NCBI RefSeq assembly: GCF_024713945.1
Contig: NW_027461520.1
Span: 186,001 to 250,000 of the forward strand
DNA length: 64,000 bases
Origin: Dermatophagoides farinae
Taxonomy: Eukaryota > Arthropoda > Arachnida > Sarcoptiformes > Pyroglyphidae
Direction: 5' to 3'
Both the position numbers and the translations under genes were made by a program. Of the stretch, positions 9,849 through 19,099 are shown one piece after another (positions within the stretch are counted from its first letter, which is position 1; every line of letters starts with the position of its first letter). Below the pieces are notes generated by a model that did no database searches, was not told where the DNA came from, and worked only from the letters and a program-made list of their open reading frames with translations.

Positions 9849-12083
9849 CTATGAAAAAGGGTTAGTTTGCGTTTCATCAAGCAAGAAAAATCTAACGCCA
9901 TCGACCCTACTCTTAAATGTAGGAAAAATAGTTAGTAAAACATAATCTTTTTGAATATAACAAAACTCGCAGTATCCGCATTTACAGACGTTTTTCCCAA
10001 TGCAGAGCTTAATAATATCAAGCGGTAAATTGTTAATATACTGACCAGATGTTATGGCTATGGCAGGCATTAAAACATAACAGCCCAATCTGTTTATTAT
10101 AGAAGGAAGTGGCAGTTTAACCGGTCTATAAGCTTTGTCTTTAACTCTGATAGACGAGTCCACGTATCCTCCTTTTAAAAAAGACATAGGCAGTAAGTTG
10201 TTTTGTACGAGGTATTCAACATTATCCATAATGATTTCTGCATTGTCCAATTTTTTGTTTAGCACGACATCTACAGCTTCAAACTGGCTATCAATCCATT
10301 TATCCATAATAATGGCAAAAGTTTGACGATTTTCATTTTTCTGAAGACGCACAAGTTTGTTATATATATTGTGTAAATCATTTATGCGATCAACTGCATA
10401 TACAAACGTTTTTAACTTACTCGTAAATAAGTTATTCCATTTTTCACTAAAAAGTTTTACTTCGTTCTGGTTTGAAAGTTCAAGCAAATTTTCAATTACG
10501 GTGTTTTTCCTTCTATAAGTATTTGATTTATTGTCCAGAAAAGTTTGTTTGATATAGCCAAAAACTGAGGTTAGACCCATTATTGTCTTGTTAAAAATTT
10601 GTTTATTCTGAAAGTTAAAAACACCGCAATCCATTATCAACTTTTTTTTTTTAAGACTATCAATAAGACTAACAGAGAGTCTTTCATGAAGTTTTTTAAT
10701 TTCATATTTTGCCAATGTCGAATATTCACAGAAAGCTACATCAATTGTTTGTTCAAGTAATAACTTTTCATGCTCAGCAAGAGACTGATTTGCAGTTGCA
10801 GTAATAGGTTTGAAAATCCAAATATATATAAGTTCGAGCAAAGTTTGGATCACGTTTTTATTTTTGTACGAAAGCGTGCTGCTACCGAGTCCAAATTCAA
10901 CGATTTCGTGAAAAAATTCATGGTATGCAGATAGCGAGCGTTTAGTTATTTCTAAAAATTCAGCCACATAAACCAAAAACATGTCTATCGACATGTCTGA
11001 CACTTCGTAGTCAATATTTAGTAAACACGTTGACTCAGTATTAAAGATGTCGTAATTCAAACTTTGTTTTTCCAAGACTAATTTGAATTGTTCGAATTCA
11101 AAATTGGCGTATGTTGCTCTAGAACTTTGACACGTGTTGGGCGTCATTAAGTGTTCAATTGAATTAGTTTTTTGAAAATTTTTGAAATTCGAAATCAAAT
11201 TTTGAACTGGCATAGAACCCTGATTGACTTTTGAGTTCAATTTATCAGTTTTATTATCAGCGAATGAATTTACTAAATTCCTTTGGAAAAACGATTTTTC
11301 TTTTGCAAAGTAATTTTTTTGCTTCGGCTTTTCATTTCTATTATCATTAGTCGATTGAATATTGATCAAACTTTCTGATCTAATACTTTTATGTTCTACA
11401 AAATTTGAATGTGAATCTTGTTTATGATAAGTTTGCTTATCCGGGTTTTCTACTCCTAATTGGTTTTCACTTAAGGTATTATTTAGTTCGTAGTCTGAAG
11501 AATCATTTTCATCCTGATTTCTAATTAAAGTGCTAAATTTCTGCGTATCCCTGTGGGATTTCACGTCAGGTTCCTTGATTATTTTATATTCTGTAACAGT
11601 AGTGTCACTTAACATTTCTGATTTGTCAATTTGCTTTTCCTTTACTAGATTTATTCTTCGCGAAGAGTCAAGAATTTTAGTAGTGGACATTGGAGCAACA
11701 TCTACATTGGTTTTGGAAACACAAAGCGAGAAGTTTTTGTCGATTTTGTTATCCAGTTTTTTTCTATTTGTCTCATCAGATGAAACTGCGCAATCGGAGA
11801 AATTATTTGAAGAGTGTTGGATCTGTTCAGCTTCTAAAACTAGCAGTTTGTACCGCCATTCTTTGGTCTCAAGCAAACTTCTTGTTAAATTTTCCGGTAT
11901 ATTTACAGTTTTATTTGATACAGGATTAACACTTCTTAGACTTTTAATTTTTTCTGAATTTGAAGTTTTTGCAGTAGAATAATTTGATTCCTTTGCAGAA
12001 CTTATATTTAAATTTGGCATGACGTTTAAAAGTCTTTTGTCTGTATTAGAAATCAAAAATTCTACAGTGTCTTTCGTCGTCAT
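9849..12083 (-). CDS. Unrecognised 744-residue protein, disordered N-terminus and Cys-rich C-terminus
   Basis: The first 330 residues are Ser/Asn/Lys/Thr-rich and look disordered. The remainder is helical, containing LLELIYIWIF and long charged helices. Near the C-terminus the segment LPLPSIINRLGCYVLMP is followed by a cluster CKCGYCEFC that could bind zinc. No signal peptide or convincing membrane span is visible. The ATG at 12083 and stop at 9849 bound a single exon. The helical part followed by a small Cys cluster recalls the tails of some leucine-rich-repeat proteins, but no repeats are evident and I make no assignment. Confidence 0.68.
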   Translation of the reverse strand: MTTKDTVEFLISNTDKRLLNVMPNLNISSAKESNYSTAKTSNSEKIKSLRSVNPVSNKTVNIPENLTRSLLETKEWRYKLLVLEAEQIQHSSNNFSDCAVSSDETNRKKLDNKIDKNFSLCVSKTNVDVAPMSTTKILDSSRRINLVKEKQIDKSEMLSDTTVTEYKIIKEPDVKSHRDTQKFSTLIRNQDENDSSDYELNNTLSENQLGVENPDKQTYHKQDSHSNFVEHKSIRSESLINIQSTNDNRNEKPKQKNYFAKEKSFFQRNLVNSFADNKTDKLNSKVNQGSMPVQNLISNFKNFQKTNSIEHLMTPNTCQSSRATYANFEFEQFKLVLEKQSLNYDIFNTESTCLLNIDYEVSDMSIDMFLVYVAEFLEITKRSLSAYHEFFHEIVEFGLGSSTLSYKNKNVIQTLLELIYIWIFKPITATANQSLAEHEKLLLEQTIDVAFCEYSTLAKYEIKKLHERLSVSLIDSLKKKKLIMDCGVFNFQNKQIFNKTIMGLTSVFGYIKQTFLDNKSNTYRRKNTVIENLLELSNQNEVKLFSEKWNNLFTSKLKTFVYAVDRINDLHNIYNKLVRLQKNENRQTFAIIMDKWIDSQFEAVDVVLNKKLDNAEIIMDNVEYLVQNNLLPMSFLKGGYVDSSIRVKDKAYRPVKLPLPSIINRLGCYVLMPAIAITSGQYINNLPLDIIKLCIGKNVCKCGYCEFCYIQKDYVLLTIFPTFKSRVDGVRFFLLDETQTNPFS

Positions 12084-12573
12084 ATTGAAAACTTAGACAT
12101 TTAGTTTTAAATACACAAAAAATATTCTTTGATATAGCTCTGCACCCTGTGAGATTCAGACCTAGCAAGTATCAATAATACTTTATACGGCTTCGAGTTA
12201 AGAGTTTCTTGTTAGCATGTATTAAGACAAAATAGACACTGCATTATGCATAAGGTAAGCAAAAAACTTACTACTCGTACAATACAATTTTATTGAGTCA
12301 GCCGTGGGTAAAACAAGCTCGTATGTTTCTTTCATCATGGGTTAGAACATATTTGGCTCTAGAATCAATATAGGAATACTGCAGTCGAAAAAAAACGTTT
12401 CTAACAAAGTGTAAGAATATCCGTTATATTTTTGCTTAACCCAGTTTTTCTTCATAGTAAGATCTGCATATGAATCTGGCAGTTGAATTTACGTGAAAAA
12501 TATTTTTTACATAGTTAATACTTGATTAAAAAAACAAAGCAGACAGACTTAATTTCTTAAATGTAGTTATTAT
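12084..12573. other. 490-bp divergent intergenic interval, possible small gene or ncRNA
   Basis: This interval separates two divergently transcribed genes and is less AT-rich by eye than neighbouring spacers. On the minus strand it holds a 36-codon ATG frame (12453-12343, starting MKKNWVKQKYNGYSYTLLE) and a GTAAGT...GCAG pair 33 nt apart near 12276-12241, but I could not chain these into a gene. I see no recognisable snRNA, RNase P or SRP RNA signature. It may be only promoter DNA. Confidence 0.3.
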
Positions 12574-14997
12574 ATGGAGAACTCTGTTAATTTTACTGGT
12601 TCTATCCCAGAAACCCGATTTGGACACAGCATTACGCAAATTTCGCCGACGGATTATTTTTTGTTCGGTGGAGCCATTGGCAATGCAGGATCTTATGAAA
12701 TTACTAGCGATGCTTATATCTTAAATCTAAATGCGTTATCGTCAACTAAATTATCAATTCAAAACGATATCGGACCACGCGCTGCGCATTCGGTTACTGT
12801 AATAAAGGAATATCAAGTAATATTATTTGGAGGAGCTACAGGCGGGGGATCTCTTGCTACAGAAGAACTTTACGTTTTAGACTTGACTAGTCCAAAACAA
12901 TCGTTACAATGGGAAATAGTTCCTGTTTCTGGAGTTACTCCAGGACGAAGATACGGTCACACCTTAGTGTTTCATAAACCTCATCTGGTTTTATTTGGAG
13001 GCAACAACGGACTGACCACATTAAACGACTTGTGGACTTTAGATGTTCAAACAATTCCTTTTACTTGGAAAAAAGTTGAATTTTCTGGGATTGTATTGCC
13101 GCAGCCTAGAGTTTATCACACTACAGCTATTTGTCCGCAAGGATCAGCACAAAACATGATAGTCAGTTTCGGTGGTAGAGATAATGAAGGTCAATCTTTA
13201 AATGACATCTGGGGCTTACGAAAACATCGCAATGGTAACTGGGATTGGGTTCAAGCACCAATCAAAAGAGGCTCCATGCCAGAGCCAAGATTTCAACATG
13301 CTTCTGTGTTTTATAGAACTTATCTAATAATAGTTGGCGGAAGAGAATTAAATATCGGTCGGCCTTTATACACTGGAATATATGATACGGAAAAATGTGA
13401 ATGGACAAATTTATCTTGTATGCCGAGATTTAGACACGCAGTGCTACTATATAAATCAAAAATTGTGACGTTTGGAGGTTTTGAACATGCTAGTCAGAAT
13501 CACCCAAAAGCAGGATTTTCTGTAGTTGATTTGAATTTACTACTTAAGCAACCTTTATCGAGTTCGTTAGCAATCACACCGTCGCAAGTCAATTCAATTA
13601 CTGTAACTAATTTGTCTTCCGTCAATTCTCACCCGGCGTCTTCTGCTGCTCAATCTGTATCTCTAGCAAATCATGTAATATCAATTATTGATTCCACGTC
13701 CGATCCTTCATCAATTTTTAAAAAAATTCCAATTGAAGATTTAAAAGATGAAGGACGTAAAATAAAATGTATCAATACACCATTAGATAAAAACTACTCC
13801 CTTGGTAAAATTGCAAAATGCAATAAACTTTCATTATCAATTTTTGAAAAGTTAATGCATCCAGAATTATCTTTAGAACAAGTAAATCGTTATTATAACA
13901 CACAGGATCAATTTGTCGTACCTAAAGAAGACATTCTACAACTAATAAAAGAATGTACACTATTGTATAGCAATGAAGAAAGCTTAATTAAGCTTCGAGC
14001 GCCAATAAAGGGTAAGTCACTTGGCATAAGCATTTTTAGTATTTGGTGATATACATGGACAATATTATGATCTAATGAGACTGTTTTATAACTACAAAGC
14101 TCCGGTGGACGAAGATTATTTTTCTTCTTCAAATATTCAAGGTGACATAGATTTATCAGATTATTTGTTCATGGGAGATTTTGTAGATCGAGGAACCAAT
14201 TCGTTAGAAGTAATTTGTTTGTTATTAGCTTTGAAGTTACAATATCCTAATCAAATTCAAATGATAAGAGGAAATCATGAAGACATTAACATAAATAGCC
14301 TTTACGGTTTTAAAGATGAATGTAGAAGAAGATTGCTTGAAGATCCCGACAGCGAGAATAGCTGTTTTTATAAATTCAATAAGGTAAGTTACAGATTTTA
14401 CAGCTATTTTAGTTATTTGAACATCTGCCGTTGGCAGCTTTAATTGAAGATAAAATACTTTGTATCCATGGTGGAATAGGACAAACAATACATACACTAG
14501 AAGATATAAGTTCAATCGTCAAACCAATTACCGTTTCTTTGGTTCCGTATGACGAAGTTTCTCAGAAAGTGTCTGATATATTATGGTCAGATCCAACTGA
14601 AAACGATAGCAAGTTAGGTATTGTTCCAAACCAGATCAGAGATCCAGATCAGACGAGTAAGATTGTTAGATTTGGTCCAGATCGAGTTATAGATTTTCTA
14701 GTTAATAACAAACTTGATCTCATAATACGCGCGCATGAATGTGTTATGGATGGTTTTGAAAGATTTGCAGCGGGTAGACTAATAACGTTGTTTAGTGCTA
14801 CAGATTATTGCAGCACGCACGGTAACGCAGGAGCTTTATTATTTATCAGAAGAAATTTATCAATTCTGCCCAAGATAATATATCCCGCTCGAATGACAAA
14901 TAAAACATTGAACAATTCAACTTGGTTGACGTTAGATACATCGAGACCACCTACTCCACCAAGAACTGGCCGACCAATCCAGAATTGGCCTAATTAA
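12574..14997 (+). CDS. Kelch-repeat PPP phosphatase (PPKL/BSU1 type)
   Basis: Protein Ser/Thr phosphatase with an N-terminal Kelch propeller, the PPKL architecture of plant BSU1 and alveolates. Exons are 12574-14011, 14040-14383 and 14413-14997, with introns of 28 and 29 nt; both joins are confirmed by homology, and the product is 788 residues. The Kelch part (about residues 1-320) repeats G-G motifs such as [10 protein letters not shown] and VLFGGNNG. A low-complexity linker follows. The catalytic part has GDIHGQ, GDFVDRG and RGNHED, which supply the metal ligands, then [18 protein letters not shown] with the metal-binding His, and FSATDYC. All catalytic residues I can check are present. The short Pro-rich tail ends [10 protein letters not shown]. 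Apicomplexan PPKL is implicated in daughter-cell and apical morphogenesis (family knowledge). Confidence 0.95.
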
Positions 14998-15087
14998 TGA
15001 GCATAATCATAGACTTTTTATTGTAAAAATACACAATTACATGTTCTGTGTGACACGCATGGTATAATAAACCATCTAAGTGGTTAG

Positions 15088-15158
15088 TCCGAGATAGTAT
15101 AGTGGCAGTATTTCCGCCTGTCACGCGGAAGACCGGGGTTCAATTCCCCGTCTCGGAG
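15088..15158 (+). tRNA. tRNA-Asp(GTC), copy 1
   Basis: This 71-nt cloverleaf pairs TCCGAGA with TCTCGGA, has discriminator G, anticodon stem-loop CCGCC-TGTCACG-CGG containing GTC, and T-arm CCGGGGTTCAATTCCCCG. The following TTTT is a Pol III terminator. CCA is not encoded, as expected for a nuclear gene. Confidence 0.96.
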
Positions 15159-15219
15159 TTTTATTATTAACAATAAATATTGAGCTTAGTTTATATTAAT
15201 TAATATATTATCTTGTAAA

Positions 15220-15290
15220 TCCGAGATAGTATAGTGGCAGTATTTCCGCCTGTCACGCGGAAGACCGGGGTTCAATTCCCCGTCTCGGAG
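15220..15290 (+). tRNA. tRNA-Asp(GTC), copy 2
   Basis: This copy is identical over all 71 nt to the one beginning at 15088, while the flanks differ. It has the same GTC anticodon and arms, so it is a recent duplication or homogenised pair. Only three T's follow directly; a longer T run lies about 20 bp downstream. Confidence 0.96.
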
Positions 15291-15357
15291 TTTGTTATTA
15301 GAAACAATTTTATTAACCATAGAGCTTATATCGAACTTTTATTAACCAATAGTTATC

Positions 15358-15441
15358 GCACAGATGCCCGAGTGGCCCAAGGGGGTGGACTCAAGATCTA
15401 CTAAGCGTTTGCTTGCGGGGGTTCGAATCCCTCTCTGTGTA
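15358..15441 (+). tRNA. tRNA-Leu(CAA)
   Basis: A class II tRNA of about 84 nt with a long variable arm (AAGCGTTTGCTT). Anticodon stem GTGGA/TCTAC encloses loop CTCAAGA, so the anticodon is CAA, reading TTG Leu codons. The D-arm is CCCGAGTGG and the T-loop is TTCGAAT. The acceptor pairs CACAGA with TCTGTG plus an outer G-T. TTTTTT follows as a Pol III terminator. Confidence 0.93.
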
Positions 15442-15465
15442 TTTTTTAAATAATTTTTAAAAGCA

Positions 15466-17583
15466 TTAATCTATTATCATAATTTCACGCAGAGCACAAG
15501 TCATATACGAACCTTTTGGTAAATCGCAACAGACTTTAACTGCAGAGGTATTCTCTAAAAAAGTAAAGCATTCAAGAGTTGAGTAATTATCAGTAGAATA
15601 ATCAGTTTTACATATTTTTTGAAAATCGTATGATATCAACGGTAGACGTACATTATCATAAATCTCATATGTTATATTTCTTGGAATCAGCGTAAGATAC
15701 CTATAAGAACCTAAACTAAATACTAAATAAGAAGCAAAACTAAATTCGTTATAGTTCATCCTAAATAAACGGTTGAAAATTTTATTTAAGTACTCGAGCA
15801 GATTGCTCGAAATCTTTATGTTAGGCCCTATGAGTGGAATTACAATTTTGTCAAAGGAAAATAACTTAATTTGATGTTCGCTTACAACTTCAGTCAAGAG
15901 TTCGATAGATTGTTCTGCAGAAAACTCAACCTGAAGGTCGTCCTTGGACTGGATAACAAAGTCACCAATTTGGACTATATTGTTGTCAAATTTTTTTAAT
16001 CTGTAGCTTGCTAGGTAATTCCAAATAAAACTCTGGAATGCGTGATAATACAAGGTTAAAAGCTTAGCAGGCAAATGTTGCAAAGCCCCTTGTACGTTGT
16101 TAGGGTTTGTTAAATAAAATTTTAATGCTTTTTGATATGTAGCTTCAACCGTATAATTCTTAAAGTTAGATTTAGAAAAAAATTCATCTAGCTTCTGTTC
16201 GAGTTGTTCGATCAACTCAAAGAGAGTCTCGTTCAGCGTATCCGAATCATTAGAAGAAAAATCCATAACACGCTCAACGACAAAATCAATATCATGAGCA
16301 AATTTTTTGATGCATTCATCAACAGATTTCAATTCGTCAAATTTTTGGTTGTACTTATTAATCAAGATTGAAGCCAAAATGTTAAGAAAAAAAGCCAGCT
16401 TATATTTTTTCAGCAGTAACAAGTATCCAATCAAATGAGACTTAATTGAAAAAGACCCAAAACGTTGCGATCCAAAATAATTTATAAAACCCTTTGTCGA
16501 AAAAGAATTAATCAGTTTATCTACATCGCTATTCTTTGCAACATTTCGAATTATAATATTGAAGTTGTTTCCTTTAAGTTCGCCTATTCGAAGCTCTTTT
16601 TCACAGGCTTCATAATACTCAAGAAAAATTTGTGAAGAGTTTGTTTTAGAATAAGGTTTAATTTCTCCAGTATCAGTTTTAAAAAAATTCTCGTGCAAAT
16701 ATTCTGCTATTTCTAACTTCAAACCTAAAATAGATTTACGAGGCACAGTGATAAATTGATAAGTGATTCCACGTTTGTCTTTTATTCCAGCGAATCCAAT
16801 AAACTTAGAACTGACTCCTAAAACTCTACTGACAATTGATAAGGCTCGTGAGTGGTCAATATTTTTTTTCATCAAAACCAATTTAGCATAGCCCGGCATT
16901 TTGTTATTCCACAAAGTAATAGGATTATCCTTAGCAAAAACGAGTGCATTTACAGGAATTCCGGCAAGATACAACTGAGTAATTCTTGAAACCATTACAA
17001 GAAAAATAGTTTTGTTTATACAAGGACCTAATAATGGGTTCGTACATTGTTCAACGTTTTGGTTTTGTCGATTTTTTGGATCGTTAACAATGTAAACTGT
17101 GGATAAAAACGGAGCGTGTTTACTAATAGCTTCATGAATAGCAAGTCGCTCCTCTTTCGTGAGGGCCAAAGGCAATTCTAAGTTTAATCGTAAGGCATCA
17201 ATTTCTGAAATTTTTTTTTTTGAATGTTTGATTAGTTCAGAAAATTTATTTTTACTAAAAATCTCATCGACGATCTTGCAACTCAAGTTTGAAGCATTAA
17301 CAATCGAGATAAGATTAGAAATAAAATCATTGATTTTATCAAACGCTTGCCTATCAATTAGTGTCTGATTAAAAGCTTGAAAATTGAGATATTTGATGTC
17401 TAAAAAAGGGTTCAAATTTTCAAGAATTTCTTGATGAATTTGTTTTCTATCTGGCACTTCGACTATCTCAGCTTTTTCATCAAGACAAGAGATTTCTCGT
17501 ACATTAAAATCCTCGAAAAGCTCTTTTATTTGTCCCGAAATTCTTTCGAACTGATTATTTACATAACACAATCTTCCTTGCAT
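15466..17583 (-). CDS. PUS7: TruD-family tRNA pseudouridine synthase (PUS7)
   Basis: Converts uridine to pseudouridine, position 13 in tRNA and other sites for eukaryotic PUS7. The protein has 705 residues. The catalytic Asp lies in FAGIKDKRGITYQFITVP near residue 266, the defining TruD motif. Downstream, GNNFNIIIRN and GFINYFGSQRFGSFSIKSHL are family hallmarks, with the TRUD insertion after them and a conserved QSFIWN segment near 520. It is intronless, with ATG at 17583. The gene is tail-to-tail with the tRNA-Leu gene, only 24 bp apart. Confidence 0.95.
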   Translation of the reverse strand: MQGRLCYVNNQFERISGQIKELFEDFNVREISCLDEKAEIVEVPDRKQIHQEILENLNPFLDIKYLNFQAFNQTLIDRQAFDKINDFISNLISIVNASNLSCKIVDEIFSKNKFSELIKHSKKKISEIDALRLNLELPLALTKEERLAIHEAISKHAPFLSTVYIVNDPKNRQNQNVEQCTNPLLGPCINKTIFLVMVSRITQLYLAGIPVNALVFAKDNPITLWNNKMPGYAKLVLMKKNIDHSRALSIVSRVLGVSSKFIGFAGIKDKRGITYQFITVPRKSILGLKLEIAEYLHENFFKTDTGEIKPYSKTNSSQIFLEYYEACEKELRIGELKGNNFNIIIRNVAKNSDVDKLINSFSTKGFINYFGSQRFGSFSIKSHLIGYLLLLKKYKLAFFLNILASILINKYNQKFDELKSVDECIKKFAHDIDFVVERVMDFSSNDSDTLNETLFELIEQLEQKLDEFFSKSNFKNYTVEATYQKALKFYLTNPNNVQGALQHLPAKLLTLYYHAFQSFIWNYLASYRLKKFDNNIVQIGDFVIQSKDDLQVEFSAEQSIELLTEVVSEHQIKLFSFDKIVIPLIGPNIKISSNLLEYLNKIFNRLFRMNYNEFSFASYLVFSLGSYRYLTLIPRNITYEIYDNVRLPLISYDFQKICKTDYSTDNYSTLECFTFLENTSAVKVCCDLPKGSYMTCALREIMIID

Positions 17584-17758
17584 ATTTAAGTGTTTTTTGT
17601 TTTATTGTATTTATACTTGTAAGCCGAATAAGAAATAAACTAGAGAATTTTCTTATTGAAATTTAAAAAATTCAGCTGTCGTTCTTTCAATAAAAAACGA
17701 CCTTAAAAACTATAAAAGAAGAATAAACATACAAATCAATTAAAAAGCATTATAAAAA

Positions 17759-18205
17759 TTATTTTGACTCTTTTTCTTTGTATTTACCGTCAACGCTATT
17801 TTTTTTTTTTGGGAACGAACGAGTTCGGTCGGCCTCAGTAGGAGCCCAGAATGGGTTGCGTTTAATTGTGAAGATTATTCTAGCAAGACGTTTGGGGTTC
17901 TCATCAGGGTTAGTTTGGTTTAAGATGCATTCAGTGTTTATGTCAACTATTTCACAAACTTCCTGATCGACAAGCTCGTGAACAATGACGATTGCATTGC
18001 TACAAGCGCCTCCAAGAGCTGTTACCTGGAATTCGTCAATTGATTCGTTTTCCGCTAGAATATATTTAATATATTTTCTTTGGCTAAAACGAGCTCGATT
18101 TCCCGAAAGCTAAAAAAATTGTTAAGCATCGATAAAATTAGTCGCGCAAAGCGAATCAGTACTTACTTTAATTAGGGATGTTGGTTGTTCCGCAGGACTA
18201 GACAT
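17759..18205 (-). CDS. Alba-domain nucleic-acid-binding protein
   Basis: Small DNA/RNA-binding protein; in apicomplexans Alba proteins act in chromatin and in translational repression. Exon 1 is 18205-18167 (13 codons), a 57-nt intron occupies 18166-18110 (GTAAGT...TTTTTTTAG) and exon 2 is 18109-17759, giving 129 residues. The Alba fold is readable: RARFSQRKYIKYILAENES, then FQVTALGGACSNAIVIVHEL, where Alba has a conserved A-L-G-x-A helix, then a beta hairpin ending RLARIIFTIKRNP. The tail is basic after an A12 tract, which could be a site of sequence error. This intron is the longest I could place. The gene is divergent from the next one over 123 bp. Confidence 0.88.
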
Positions 18206-18328
18206 ATTTATTTGATTATATAAAATAATATTAAAAATTTATAATCCGTCTTGTTTCGTTATTAATTTTTTGAACTAAGATTAAAAATAATAATCTAAAC
18301 GAACAATATATGATTTGCAAAAATATTC

Positions 18329-19019
18329 ATGAAATTTTTACTATCTCTATTTTTTATATCGTACTTTAACCAGTTTAAGTTTATACAAGCATATTTTATC
18401 GGTCACAAACTGCATAATATTATAGGTTTATCTGATTCAATTTTGAAAAAAAAAGTTTTAACTAACACAGTAACTAAAGAATCACTTAGTAAATTTTATC
18501 AAAAAAGTTTTGAAAAATTGAAAAGAATATTTCCGATTGTAAGCAATGAATCTATTTTGGACTTAGAAGATGTTTTTAAATTTCCGAAAAGATATTGCAA
18601 TTCCGACGTATCAAGTGAAGAACTATCGTTAATAGTACAAAGTAAGTTTATAGAGTTATACATTTTTGAGGCGTCTCGACCAAACTTCGACGAGAAATTG
18701 TAATTAGAATGTTTCAAGACGCTGTTTATAGAAAAAAACGTAAGTAAAATACACAAGCGACATTAGTTGTACATTGCTGGGGTCCTTATATATGTCAAAT
18801 TTCACACGGTAGAGCTTTTTACTACGATGATAACACTAGAACATGCCAGCAAAAATTTTTACTCAATAAATTACATGATAAGGTAGAAAATCTGCACAAC
18901 GATATCAGCGGTAAGTTAACAACACATATTTAAAAATGATAGAACTTAAGCCGCCACTGTGGAATTTAGGAAATGAATGCAAGTACCCTTTACCTTTATT
19001 TATATTGAAAATGTTATAA
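18329..19019 (+). CDS. Small secreted four-exon protein, unknown family
   Basis: Exons are 18329-18641, 18671-18739, 18767-18910 and 18943-19019, with introns of 29, 27 and 32 nt that all begin GTAAGT. Phases chain correctly to a 200-residue product. The N-terminus (MKFLLSLFFISYFNQFKFIQA) is a signal peptide and no other membrane span is seen. Exon 3 encodes VHCWGPYICQ, then GRAFYYDDNTRTCQQ, which resembles the beta strands of a WW domain (G-R-x-[FY]-Y-x-x-x-N-T-R-T) but with Cys where WW has other residues, suggesting a disulfide-bonded lumenal domain. One further Cys lies near the end. I do not recognise a family. Confidence 0.72.
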
Positions 19020-19099
19020 ACTTACTTTATTTTTAAAATATCGGTTTTTCCAAAAAAAGGAAATTAGAATTCGAACCTTGCATCTCTCAGGATTTAATT

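Noticed and set aside
11530-11982. 150-codon frame antisense to the 744-residue gene
   Set aside because: Ser/Leu-rich antisense of a low-complexity region, typical shadow frame.
12241-12290. U1 snRNA because of a CTTACCT string on the minus strand
   Set aside because: No flanking U1 stem-loops or Sm site can be drawn; the string is short and expected by chance.
14431-14997. Separate short phosphatase gene
   Set aside because: It is exon 3 of the Kelch-phosphatase; the 29-nt intron at 14384-14412 joins it in phase with conserved sequence across the junction.
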